From positions 1-26,618 of the forward strand of contig JASANZ010001948.1 of the NCBI GenBank assembly GCA_030849805.1: a DNA stretch of 26,618 nucleotides. The letters are read 5' to 3'. A program made the position numbers and the translations under genes. The notes beneath the pieces were generated by a model. The model was not told the origin of the DNA. It did no database searches and worked only from the letters and a program-made list of their open reading frames with translations. This document shows, piece by piece, positions 17,912 to 26,483 of the stretch (positions are counted from its first letter, which is position 1; every line of letters begins with the position of its first letter). Source of the DNA: Sergeia podlipaevii (taxonomy: Eukaryota > Euglenozoa > Kinetoplastea > Trypanosomatida > Trypanosomatidae).

Positions 17912-19900
17912 TCAGCATCGCATGAGTTCATATTCTATGCAGTCATAGTAGGCGCCGGTTAAGATGCAAAGTGCACTCAACACCCCACACAGGTGCCAAA
18001 TGTTGTGACTATTGCCAATGTAATCGAGCTCAGCACCAGAGATGACGTACGTGGTGAAGAGTTGGCACAAGGATACACGATCGCGGAGCTCATGAAAAGA
18101 CGCCTTAAGGGACTGCAGGGAAAGAGGAAAACGATTACTGAGAAAGATAGAGGAGTCCTCCTCTCCCCCACGAGCTCCTCTCCGCTGCTGCTGCCGCTGC
18201 TGATGATGATAAACAGAACCTTGTGTTTTGCGCCTCCGATCCTGTCCGCCACCATGCCTGGGGGCAGTGATGTCCTCCTCCTCCTCCTTGTCACTTCCAT
18301 ACTCCTTTTCATGACACAGCCGCTCCATGTTTAGTCGATGCTGACGACGCAGTGCAAAGTCGCTTGCTTGCTGCTCCATGTGTCGCACAATCCGTTCCGG
18401 CACACGAGTCGCATTGATGGCCCCGCCGCCCATAAGAAAAACGTAAGACATGCCATAGTAGAAGGAAGCTTGAGTAAAGCCGTGTGGAGCACGCGACTTG
18501 GGAAGGACTATCACCACGTAGCATACAAAGTGTAAGAGACAGTGAACACCGACAATAGCAGCGCGCTGTTGCACTGATACAGGACCCGCGCTGCCTCCTG
18601 CGCTTTCCACCCCATCAGGCTGTTGTGCATGGCGGTGATGCGTGTGAAAAGTGCTTGATGGTGTGGCAGCTCCAGCCCGACGCCACTTACCATAGCGGCA
18701 CCGCCCACGCCAGAGCAGCACCGCAAGAACATTTTCACTCTGCGGATGCGGAGCCTCCATTGGTGCCGCTCGTATGAACTCCACACAAAGACAGACCCCT
18801 TCTACCATGCAGGCAAGCACCGTGAGCACCACACGACCGCAGTCACGAAGCAGCGCCTCCTGTATGGGTGCGATGAGAATCGCATAACCGGTAAAGAACG
18901 TCGATGCCACCATCACTACTGCCGCAGCTTTCATCACCAAGGGCGATGTGCACGGGTTGCCTCGAACGAAGTAGGCGTAGGCACTACCAGTGATAGAAGT
19001 CAACACACCAGAGACATCACACTGGAGCAGCTGCTGATACCCGCGGCGGGTACGACAGCACGGCATGAAAAGATGATAAACAATGGAGAGAAGGAAGGTG
19101 GCGAGAAAGCTTATGCAGATCGGCACCACCACTGAAGCCGGGTCAAAATCATCGTAGGAAGCAAGAGCAGCACCAGAAGGCAATGAACCTCCGCGTAGGC
19201 CACGTCGGGTAAGCAGAGGAGCGGTGGCGGCTGCGCCGGTGCCAACAGGGTCTACAGAGACAGTAGGAGCCACACCGGCAGCTGAAGCACCCCTAGTTCT
19301 CCAGTAGTCTTCATCATAGGCAGCCTCAGAGCCCCACGACCCTCCGCCCTGTTGTTGATGTTGGTAGCGGTTGTGTTTGTCTTCTCCAGCAAGAAAGGCG
19401 GCACTGTCACCGCTCTGAAAGGCAGCACTGGTGGTGCCAAGCGCAGTCCTAAAAAACTGAGGCACGGGCGGGTAAAATATAAAATACAGCAACAATAAGC
19501 AAGGCAACAAGTGGGAAAAGACGTTAAATGTTTCATTGTGTGTGTACATGAAGAGGGAACCGATTGCCTCGCGTGGAGTCAGCGTGGTTGGTCGGTACCC
19601 TCCCTGAATGTACTTGTTATAGCGGAGCCACATGGGCACCTCATGGATGGATACAACCGACTTGCGCCAGCTACGGACCTCATCCAGCAGGCCCCACGGA
19701 GCGCGATCAGATCTTTCATTCTCTTCGTTATCATCGCCCTCCATCCGTCGCGCGGGAGAACGAGTGATATGAGATGGAATGCCAGGCACTGACTGAAGCG
19801 GTCCAGGCTCTGCTACTGTGTGTAGTCGTCGATTGAAAGTACCGTCAGCAGCTCGTCCACGCACTGGTGAGCTACGTGCATTCCGTACCTTTGGAGGCAT
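17912..19900 (-). CDS. PAQR family seven-helix membrane protein (adiponectin receptor/haemolysin III superfamily)
   Basis: The protein has 662 residues. Superfamily hallmarks are present in order. HNETFNVFSHLL at about 121-132 leads into helix 1. S272, H276 and D295 form the second motif (SIVYH ... CDVSG). A further set of hydrophobic helices follows, then ATRVPER at about 498-504, which matches the conserved RIPER segment before the last helix. H632 and H636 (SHNIWH) are the final pair. In the family the three histidines bind zinc, and Ser and Asp complete a site linked to ceramidase-like hydrolysis of lipids. All five positions are kept, so it is probably catalytically competent, although the substrate is unknown. 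Two features are unusual: a polar insert of about 110 residues (about 145-255) between helices 1 and 2, and an insert of about 125 residues (505-630) before the last helix, with Gln, Glu and Arg runs. The N-terminal 65 residues are polar. The stop is TGA. Confidence 0.9.
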   Translation of the reverse strand: MPPKVRNARSSPVRGRAADGTFNRRLHTVAEPGPLQSVPGIPSHITRSPARRMEGDDNEENERSDRAPWGLLDEVRSWRKSVVSIHEVPMWLRYNKYIQGGYRPTTLTPREAIGSLFMYTHNETFNVFSHLLPCLLLLYFIFYPPVPQFFRTALGTTSAAFQSGDSAAFLAGEDKHNRYQHQQQGGGSWGSEAAYDEDYWRTRGASAAGVAPTVSVDPVGTGAAATAPLLTRRGLRGGSLPSGAALASYDDFDPASVVVPICISFLATFLLSIVYHLFMPCCRTRRGYQQLLQCDVSGVLTSITGSAYAYFVRGNPCTSPLVMKAAAVVMVASTFFTGYAILIAPIQEALLRDCGRVVLTVLACMVEGVCLCVEFIRAAPMEAPHPQSENVLAVLLWRGRCRYGKWRRAGAATPSSTFHTHHRHAQQPDGVESAGGSAGPVSVQQRAAIVGVHCLLHFVCYVVIVLPKSRAPHGFTQASFYYGMSYVFLMGGGAINATRVPERIVRHMEQQASDFALRRQHRLNMERLCHEKEYGSDKEEEEDITAPRHGGGQDRRRKTQGSVYHHQQRQQQRRGARGGEEDSSIFLSNRFPLSLQSLKASFHELRDRVSLCQLFTTYVISGAELDYIGNSHNIWHLCGVLSALCILTGAYYDCIEYELMRC

Positions 19901-20955
19901 CGAAGAAAAAAGAATTTAAAAAATGCTCGACGCTAGTAGACTGTGTTGTGCTTTTGATTACTAATTCCGTCAATTGTTGTTTACTTTTTGTTTGGAGAGA
20001 ATAAATATGTAAGTAAGACTGTGCGTCTATATTTATGTGCAAAGGATGATGTGCGTGGTAGCCTTGCTTTCTAAAAATATATATATATATATTTCTTTCT
20101 TCCTTTCTTTTTTTTCCTTTGCTGTGTTTTGTGTGAGTGAGCGCAAAAGGAGAACTATCCTCCCTATATTGCCTGTCTCCTTATCGCTCAGGCCTTAGTG
20201 GTGGATTGCACTGCCTCTATTTTCTTTCCCTGCTGTATATGGATTTGCCTCCTCTATTTTGGTGGCTTCTTAAAAGAAAAAAAAAATGGGTAGCTGCTAA
20301 ACAGGGTGATTGTTTTCGAAAAAAAGGCAAAAAAAAAAAAAAAAAAAGAGGCAAAAAAGAAGAGGAATAAATGCGTTGATTGATCCTTATTTTCAATATC
20401 AGCTCTTACTTACTACCATATATTTTTTTCCATCAAGCTATTTTTTCTTTTTGTCGGCGTGTGCTCTCCTACTCTTGAGCACATCGATCTTCTATGTGCA
20501 AGTCAATTGTACGCTTATTTTCATTTAGAAAATTAAAACGTGTAAGATACAAGTGAAAAAAAAAAAAGATAGATAGCAAATTGCTATTATTGTCTTTTTT
20601 TTCTCCTCCTCTCGAAAGAATTCTATGAAACTGTATGTTGTGAACTGAGCGGTCGCCTCCAGTGGGTGCACACAAAGAACCTAACAAAAAGTGAACTTCT
20701 ATGAAAAAGGTAGGGGGAATAAACAATCATAAAGATCATATATATATATATATTAGAAAAGAAAAGTGAAGTGAACTATTGAAAAAAAAAAGAAAAAAAA
20801 TAATATACACGTGAAATATATATATATATATGTATATCACATCAATCATGATTATAAAAGAGGGGATTAGCATTATGCACACTACTCTTGAGAGAGAAAG
20901 AAAAATAAAAAAAGGTATGACAGCAAAGCTTTCCTCCCCCCTTCCCTCTCTTTCA
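19901..20955. other. Gene-free spacer and predicted 5' UTR of the PAQR gene
   Basis: The region contains a TA tract (about 20076-20092), a cluster of long poly(A) runs (20308-20368), TA tracts near 20738-20753 and 20816-20834, and further A-rich runs. Open frames here translate to low-complexity Phe/Leu/Lys strings. I support no gene. Confidence 0.7.
20297..20368 (-). promoter_or_regulatory. Candidate spliced-leader acceptor for the PAQR gene
   Basis: A long T-rich polypyrimidine tract on the minus strand (20368-20308, including a 19-base T run) is followed by TTTAG with its AG at 20298-20297 and a further CAG just beyond. It implies a 5' UTR of about 396 nt. The tract is the strongest in this spacer, but it lies some way from the start codon. 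Confidence 0.35.
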
Positions 20956-23900
20956 TCAGACACGTCTGCACTGTGCACGAACTGCCTTCACCGCCTCCTG
21001 ATGTGCCCTCGCAAAGCGTCTATGCACAGGTATGTCCTCCTCATACGCATCAAGAGCACTCAGAGTGGCACCCTCAACCGCTCCTTCCGCTGTATTGACG
21101 CCGCCAACGCTACCGCTTGGTTTCACAACGGTCACCGTCGGAAGTTGCAGCACATGCATCAACTTGCCATACAACGTAGCCTCTCGCTTCTTACCTTCAG
21201 CGATCTCTGCTTGAAGAGACCTCAGTTGCTCTCGCAGCGTCGCGGCGTCCTCAATGGCAGCCAGCTGCTCCGCTGCGTGACGGGCAGTCAGTGAGATAGA
21301 GTGCCTCTCCGCATCACAAGGTCCTTCCAGAGATTGAATACGCAGCTCCTCCTCGGAATCCTCAATGGCTGCTCGCGCCTTGGTCTCTTCAGCGACAAGA
21401 TAAGCAGCGACTGCATCTTGAACAAACCTGCTCCACTCCTTCGCGCTGCGCTGCTCCATCTCGGCAAGACAGCGCTCGCTCTCACGATGTGCCGCAGATG
21501 CCACCGCTGCTATCGCATTGCATAACAACCACCAGCAAGGTAAAAGAGCATCACTTCGAACGGCTTCCTCCGCCTCCATGCAAGCCAGCCTCCCCTCCGC
21601 CTCGCGAAGCTGCAGATTCACGAGGTACTCTTCGTATTGTCGCTGGAGTTGCTCTTGGCGTTAAGCCTCTTCTTGCATTTCGCGCTGCTGCTGTTGCTGT
21701 GCCAGTGCCTCTTGGCGTATCGTGCGCTCACTAGTCAGCATGGCCGCAAAGGCATCCCGAACGCACGCCTCTGCGAGTAATAGAGCATACATAAGGTGTT
21801 CCTGCTCATGCGCAAGGGTGCACCGTGCTTGCGCCTCACGCTCTTGGAGACTGGTGAGCTCATCCACGAGGCTGAAGCAGCGCACCGGGGAGGTGCCCCG
21901 ATCGTGCCTCTCCGATGCCTTCTTCATTGCAACCCTTCGCTCCTCTTCCTCTCCTTCCTTCCTCCTCTGGTCACGCTCGTGGGCCTCTTCTTCCAGTTGT
22001 TGTTGCTGCTTTTCTCTCTGTTCAATCCAGCGCGCCTCCCATTGCTGCAGCTGTGCTTGCATGGCCTCTTGTTGGGCCTCACAGGCCAGTGCTACCGCGG
22101 CCCGTATCATTTGAGAACTAGCGCCACCGCCGTCGATGTCATAATGATGGTCGCCGCTATGAAGGTCAGTCTGAGAAGTCACTTCGCAAGGTGCATCCGC
22201 CTTGGGAGCATCTGCCTTGGGAGCATCCAGACCGGCTGAAGAGCACTGAGGTGATGCAGCCTTGAGCTCTCGAGGCATATCTTCCTCCTCTCCATTGACT
22301 GCTCTCTGCTTGCCAATGGACACATTTTGACCCACTGGAATGGCTCCGGTGGTACCTGGCATCGGTGGGAGAGGGCTATATAGGCCTTCCCCTGTACTTA
22401 AAGGCGCGGCACAAGAAGAGAACTCCGGCCGCATAGGTAAGTACAGCAGTCGCACATCACTTGGGAAGAGATTCTGATGCGGGTTCGCGAAAGGATCCCT
22501 CAGTACCGCCTCTGCATCCAGACCCGAAGGTGAGAGGCGCCTCTTCATATTCCCCTCATCGCGCTCTTCAGTTGCATCACTAGAAAGCGCAGAGTCGTCA
22601 GAAGGGCAGCAGCAGCAGCAACCACGGCAGCAATCGTCACAGAAATGTGCAGCAGAGAAGACACCTTCGTGGGCTCGGCATTCACAACTGCTCGCACATC
22701 CACAAGAAGAAGAAGAGAAATTAGAGAGACAGCACGCTGAAGACGCGTCACCGCGCATCCGCATCGAGGCTGCAGCTCTGCTGTCATAGCACGCTCCACC
22801 ACATGAGCGGCACACCTCGCCCTTACGCAATATCTTCTCGCTCCTTAGAGCTGGTCGTGGTGGTGCGTCTGCGGTTGCATCTTCTTCACGAAGAAACGAC
22901 GAGAAGGTGTCCTCAAGCGACTGTGTTTGTACCTGTACCTTGTCAAGATATACAGGCCGCTCAACCATCGTTTGTACCACGCGTGGTGGTCCCTCCCGAG
23001 GAACTCGTCGCATCGCCACTTCGCTTTCTTCTTGAAAAATGTCAACATCATGGCGGTGCCTCCCTGTCATCGTCATGCGATCCGCCGTCACCACCTCGCT
23101 GTGCCTCTCCGCAATCATAATGGGATCTACACGCTTGTCAGCCTTGCGTGTGATCACATAACGGCGGCTCACAAAGTCTTCCCTTCGTTGTGCACACAAC
23201 GCAGAAGACGACAAACATGATGAAGTCGCGGTGCTGCTGACAGTTGCTGTCTCCGTGCGTAGCGCTGCCGCCGCTGATACCCGAGTGCCGTCAACTCGTG
23301 AGCGGTACGCTGGCGACAAGGAAGACGCAGAAGCAGCAACAGCAGCAGCAGCAGAAGAAGAGAGCTGATCCACAGGTACAGATGGGACGTACGACGATAA
23401 CGGTGAAGTCATCCGGCGCAAGGAAGACGAGGACGAGGAAGAAAACGAAGTGTTAGACAGCGTTGAGGTGCAAGAGGACTGCTCAGGCTGAGATGGAAAA
23501 AAGCGGGCAACATTGCTGTATTGTCCTGGAAGTACGTCGTGTGTGTGAGGTGCCGTTGTTGCAGCACAACAAGGGGCGGCTGGTTGATGAGGCTGTGATG
23601 AAGTGGGCACTGCTGTGTTGGGTGAAGCAAATTGACGAGATGCAGCAGCCGTGGTACCATCATCAATAGGCGCCGTAAATGACTTTGTTCCACTGTGCAT
23701 GTGATTTGTTCCGTTGCTGTTGCCAGATTCCCTATGGTATATTGCATCAGGGATGGCTCCAGTGTTGGCAGAAATGGGCTTATGCTCCGCTGGCAACGAA
23801 AGCCATGATGGAGGAAGTGGTATTGCAGCAGCAGTAGCCGCTGGAGCACATCCGTTAGATGCTTGCTGCTCATACACCGATGTTGTCACCCATGGCTGCT

Positions 23901-23991
23901 CTACCACGGCCTCAGTATTCTCAAGTCCACTCAAGGCATGAAAACGTAAAAACCGACGATTGCTGGTACCAGCAGCTTGCACCTCAGACAT
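20956..23991 (-). CDS. Ser/Ala-rich coiled-coil protein with Cys cluster, interrupted by one in-frame TAA
   Basis: The reading frame spans 1011 codons from the ATG at 23991 to a TGA at 20958-20956, which a second TGA follows at once. A single TAA at codon 777 (21663-21661) splits it into 776 and 234 residues in the same frame. The N-terminal third is Ser/Ala/Thr-rich. A basic segment with PRVVQTMVERPVYLDKV lies near 335-355. A cluster of 17 cysteines, with CRSCGGAC and a run of five Cys, lies at about 393-465. A DAPKA repeat lies near 595. From about 625 to the end there is a strongly charged Gln/Glu/Arg coiled coil that continues across the TAA in the same register of composition (REMQEEA, stop, RQEQLQRQYEEYL). 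The downstream part has no polypyrimidine tract or nearby ATG of its own, so a separate gene is unlikely. It may be a young pseudogene, a readthrough gene or a base error. Function is unknown; a cytoskeletal role is a guess. Confidence 0.8.
21661..21663 (-). other. In-frame TAA within the coiled-coil gene
   Basis: Codon 777 of the coiled-coil gene reads TAA. The preceding frame from 23991 and the following 234 codons to 20959 are in the same phase, so no indel is involved. TAA is one substitution from CAA (Gln), GAA (Glu) or AAA (Lys), any of which would suit the surrounding charged coil. The other genes here end normally in TAA, TAG or TGA and use TGG for Trp. Confidence 0.9.
22195..22230 (-). 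repeat. 15-base tandem repeat within the coiled-coil gene
   Basis: About two and a half copies of a 15-base unit encode the repeated pentapeptide DAPKA, just upstream of the coiled-coil part of the gene. Confidence 0.7.
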
Positions 23992-24002
23992 GGTAGAGCC
24001 CT

Positions 24003-24040
24003 CTTTTAAAAGAGAGAAAAAAAAACGAAAAAAAAGACAA
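24003..24040 (-). promoter_or_regulatory. Candidate spliced-leader acceptor for the coiled-coil gene
   Basis: A polypyrimidine tract of T runs with C (24038-24008) on the minus strand is followed by the first AG at 24004-24003. The ATG at 23991 follows after only 11 nt. It is the most compact acceptor arrangement in the window and supports that start codon. Confidence 0.5.
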
Positions 24041-24438
24041 TTTCGCGCCGCTCCTCACTTTTTTTTCTTTTTATATATATATGAAAAAAAAAAAATGGAT
24101 ATGTTTTCTCTCTATACAGGAAAGAGATTTATGTCTATGGTATGTATGTATGTATGTACGTATAAACGATGCAGTCGCAACGTATATATATATCCAAAAG
24201 GCTGCCTTGTTCTATGTATTTCTTCGTTATGATTTGACGTTTGCTTTCCCTTTTTTTAGTAAAAAAAGAAAAAAAAATGAAAAAAAGAAGCAGCAGTAAT
24301 TTGAGCTAAAACAGTGAAAAAAAAAAAAAAGTAATGCACTACGTGCTCTCGCACTCATGCTTGTATAAATAAAGACGTGTATTTTTTATTTTTATTTTTT
24401 AAAAGAAAACTCTTTGGCGTTGTGAAGCAATGTACGCA

Positions 24439-24466
24439 TTTATATATATATATATATATATATATG
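24439..24466. repeat. TA microsatellite, about 13 units
   Basis: This is a long TA dinucleotide run in the spacer downstream of the serine-racemase-like gene. Confidence 0.9.
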
Positions 24467-24971
24467 CTTTTTCTCTGGTTTGCTATCGATATATAGGCTG
24501 CCTTCTTTTTTATTTATTTTTTTTAAAAAAAAGGCTATACACGCTGCTTTTTGAAAAGCAACCGTTCACATACACACACAAAAAAAAAAATAGGTATATT
24601 ATACAAATTGGAAAAAAAGAAACTGAAAACAAAAACAGATACCGCGGCCAAACGTCAAGTTTTGCAAAAATGCAGGCTAAGAAGTAGAAAAAAGAAAAAA
24701 AAAAGCACAGAAAAGAATCAATGGTTATAATGATAATAGTAATAAGATGTATAGAGAAGGAGAGAGAGGAAGTAAATAGAGCCTACGCACGCAAAAGAGA
24801 GAAGAAAGCAGAAAAGAAAGAAAGGTAAACTAAAATAAATAAATATGCAGATGTAATTTCTCATGTTTTTTTTTTAAAGAAAAGGGATATCATTGCATTA
24901 CTTTCATTACTATTTAATTTTCTCCAGTCCTTCTAAACTAATGAAAAGATGGTGTTGCCTCGAATTCCCCA

Positions 24972-24996
24972 TGTCTTTCCCCCNTGTCTTTCCCCC
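24972..24996. other. Undetermined base flanked by identical 12-mers
   Basis: The single N at 24984 lies between two identical copies of TGTCTTTCCCCC (24972-24983 and 24985-24996). The pattern suggests two contig or read ends that overlap and were joined without merging, next to a hard-to-sequence C run. Confidence 0.6.
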
Positions 24997-25077
24997 TCCC
25001 CCCCCCCTTCTTGCTCTGCTTCTTACCTTTTTTTTTGCCTGCGTTATTGTTGACTTAATTTTTCTTTCCTTTTTTTT

Positions 25078-26115
25078 TTACAGTTTGGCGTCCTTCGTAA
25101 GTTGAGCAATCATCTGGAGACTCACATTTGCGCCACTTAGAACAATGCCAACCTTCTTGTACTTCTCCAGCTCTGGCGGCATGGAAAGCACGGCTGCGAC
25201 AGCCACGGCGGACTTCTCATCAATAACGAGCTTGCACCGCTCATAGACGTAACGGAGCGCGCGGTTGATGTCCTCTTCATTCACCTGAACGAGATTGTCT
25301 ACGTACTTGTTCACGTATGGGCGGACAGTAGCGGGGATCGTAGTGAGAAGTCGATCTGCCACGCCGCTATTAGAAGATCCCTCTGGCACCTTCTTGGCCT
25401 TCTCTTTGCCACCGCACTTGAACTCCGCGTAGTGGGTCCGCTTGCGCAAAGGCTCCGCCGCCACCACCGCTACGTTAGCCTTCATCCCCTTGACAGCAAT
25501 GGCCACAGCAGATATGAGAGCACCTCCGCCAACGGGGCACACAATGCAATCAAGATTGCAATCCGTCTGAAGCATCAGTTCTATCCCTATCGTGCCGTAG
25601 CCAATCATGACCGTCTCATCTTCGTAAGGCGGCACATAAATGGCGTGGTCGTTCTTGCCGGAGTTGTACTCCTTCACCAGCTCCTCCGTGGCCTGGCAGC
25701 GTGCTTCCAGCGTCGGAGCACACGCTACATAAGTACCCTTGTAGTGCTTGATGCTACGCTTGAGCGTCTCTGAGGAGTCATCCGGGAGAGCCACATGGCA
25801 CGTGCTTTGAAACATCGTCGCCGCGCACGCAAGGGCGGGTCCACTGTTGCCTGTGCTGTACGTTACGAAGTGGTTGACCTCAAGGTCCCTCTCCTTGGTG
25901 CGCATGACCTTGTACATCATGCCTCGGAAATGATAGCTGCCGGTGCGCTGGAGGCTCTCGCATTTGAGCACGACACGCTCGTGGCCTGTCTTTCCCTGAA
26001 GCGCCATGCTCTCGATCACGGGAGTTTCATAAGCGTAGCTCTTGATGGCACGATGCGCCGCCAGCATCTGATGAACAGACGGCATTTCTTTTTTTCTTAC
26101 CTGTTCAGTGAACAT
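25078..26115 (-). CDS. Serine racemase/threonine dehydratase-like PLP-fold protein lacking the catalytic Lys
   Basis: The protein has 345 residues, typical length for eukaryotic serine racemase. The fold-type II layout is clear: LKCESLQRTGSYHFRG (50-65), the substrate loop STGNSGPALA (87-96), PPYEDETVMIGYGTIGIEL (162-180), the glycine loop PVGGGAL (194-200), Glu221 at the usual metal position, and LSGANV (326-331). In active relatives the segment reads SFKxRG and its Lys forms the Schiff base with pyridoxal phosphate. Here that position is His62 (codon CAT at 25932-25930). The fourth Gly of the phosphate loop is Ala199 and SGGN has become SGAN. Family members racemise or dehydrate Ser/Thr; this one is predicted to be impaired or altered. 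It ends in AKL, a type 1 peroxisomal/glycosomal signal. The start may be Met1 or Met11 (26085). Downstream the TAA stop sits directly against an A run on the coding strand. Confidence 0.92.
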   Translation of the reverse strand: MFTEQVRKKEMPSVHQMLAAHRAIKSYAYETPVIESMALQGKTGHERVVLKCESLQRTGSYHFRGMMYKVMRTKERDLEVNHFVTYSTGNSGPALACAATMFQSTCHVALPDDSSETLKRSIKHYKGTYVACAPTLEARCQATEELVKEYNSGKNDHAIYVPPYEDETVMIGYGTIGIELMLQTDCNLDCIVCPVGGGALISAVAIAVKGMKANVAVVAAEPLRKRTHYAEFKCGGKEKAKKVPEGSSNSGVADRLLTTIPATVRPYVNKYVDNLVQVNEEDINRALRYVYERCKLVIDEKSAVAVAAVLSMPPELEKYKKVGIVLSGANVSLQMIAQLTKDAKL

Positions 26116-26353
26116 TTTTTTTTCTCCGTGTTTATATATGAATGTATGGATGTCACGCTCACCAATTTGTAAGAAACTTCACACAGCTGAATTCCATATA
26201 GTCAATCACGCTTCACTCTGTTGATGTTGACGAAGTTCACCAAATTTCCTCTCGTTCGTGAGTATCCCCCCCTCTCTCTCAGACGGAATGCAATGATGCA
26301 GATTGCAGATGGTAGGCAGTAATTATAAACGATAAGAAATGTTTATTTTTCTC

Positions 26354-26395
26354 CTATAATGTGGTATTAGCAATAAAAGATAGAAAAAAAAAGGT
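26354..26395 (-). promoter_or_regulatory. Candidate spliced-leader acceptor for the serine-racemase-like gene
   Basis: A T-rich tract on the minus strand (about 26394-26375) is followed, after a short stretch without AG, by TATAG with its AG at 26355-26354. The implied 5' UTR is about 238 nt. Weaker alternatives lie nearer the start codon. Confidence 0.35.
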
Positions 26396-26460
26396 GATCC
26401 AGAGTGTGCTATGCAAATCTATTAATCACAATCTGTTTTCCAAAATAAATGAAAAACCGT

Positions 26461-26483
26461 AGAGAGAGAGAGAGAGAGAGAGA
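26461..26483. repeat. GA microsatellite, about 11 units
   Basis: This is a GA dinucleotide run, CT on the coding strand, upstream of the serine-racemase-like gene. It could serve as extra polypyrimidine on the coding strand. Confidence 0.9.

Larger units (their letters stand above)
23992..25077. other. Gene-free spacer containing one ambiguous base
   Basis: This is the spacer between the serine-racemase-like gene and the coiled-coil gene. It holds TA tracts (about 24071-24082, 24182-24193 and 24439-24466), a TATG run near 24143-24158, many poly(A/T) runs and a C run near 25000. An undetermined base lies at 24984. I see no supported gene. Confidence 0.7.

Noticed and set aside
20956..21621. 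Separate downstream gene starting at 21621
   Set aside because: The first codon is GTG; the first ATG is at 21579. No polypyrimidine-AG acceptor lies between, and the sequence continues the same coiled coil in phase with the upstream frame.
20956..23991. Reassigned stop codons, as in Blastocrithidia, as a general code change
   Set aside because: The other five genes run for up to 1636 codons without in-frame stops, Trp positions are TGG, and genes end cleanly with TAA, TAG or TGA. One isolated TAA does not support a changed code.
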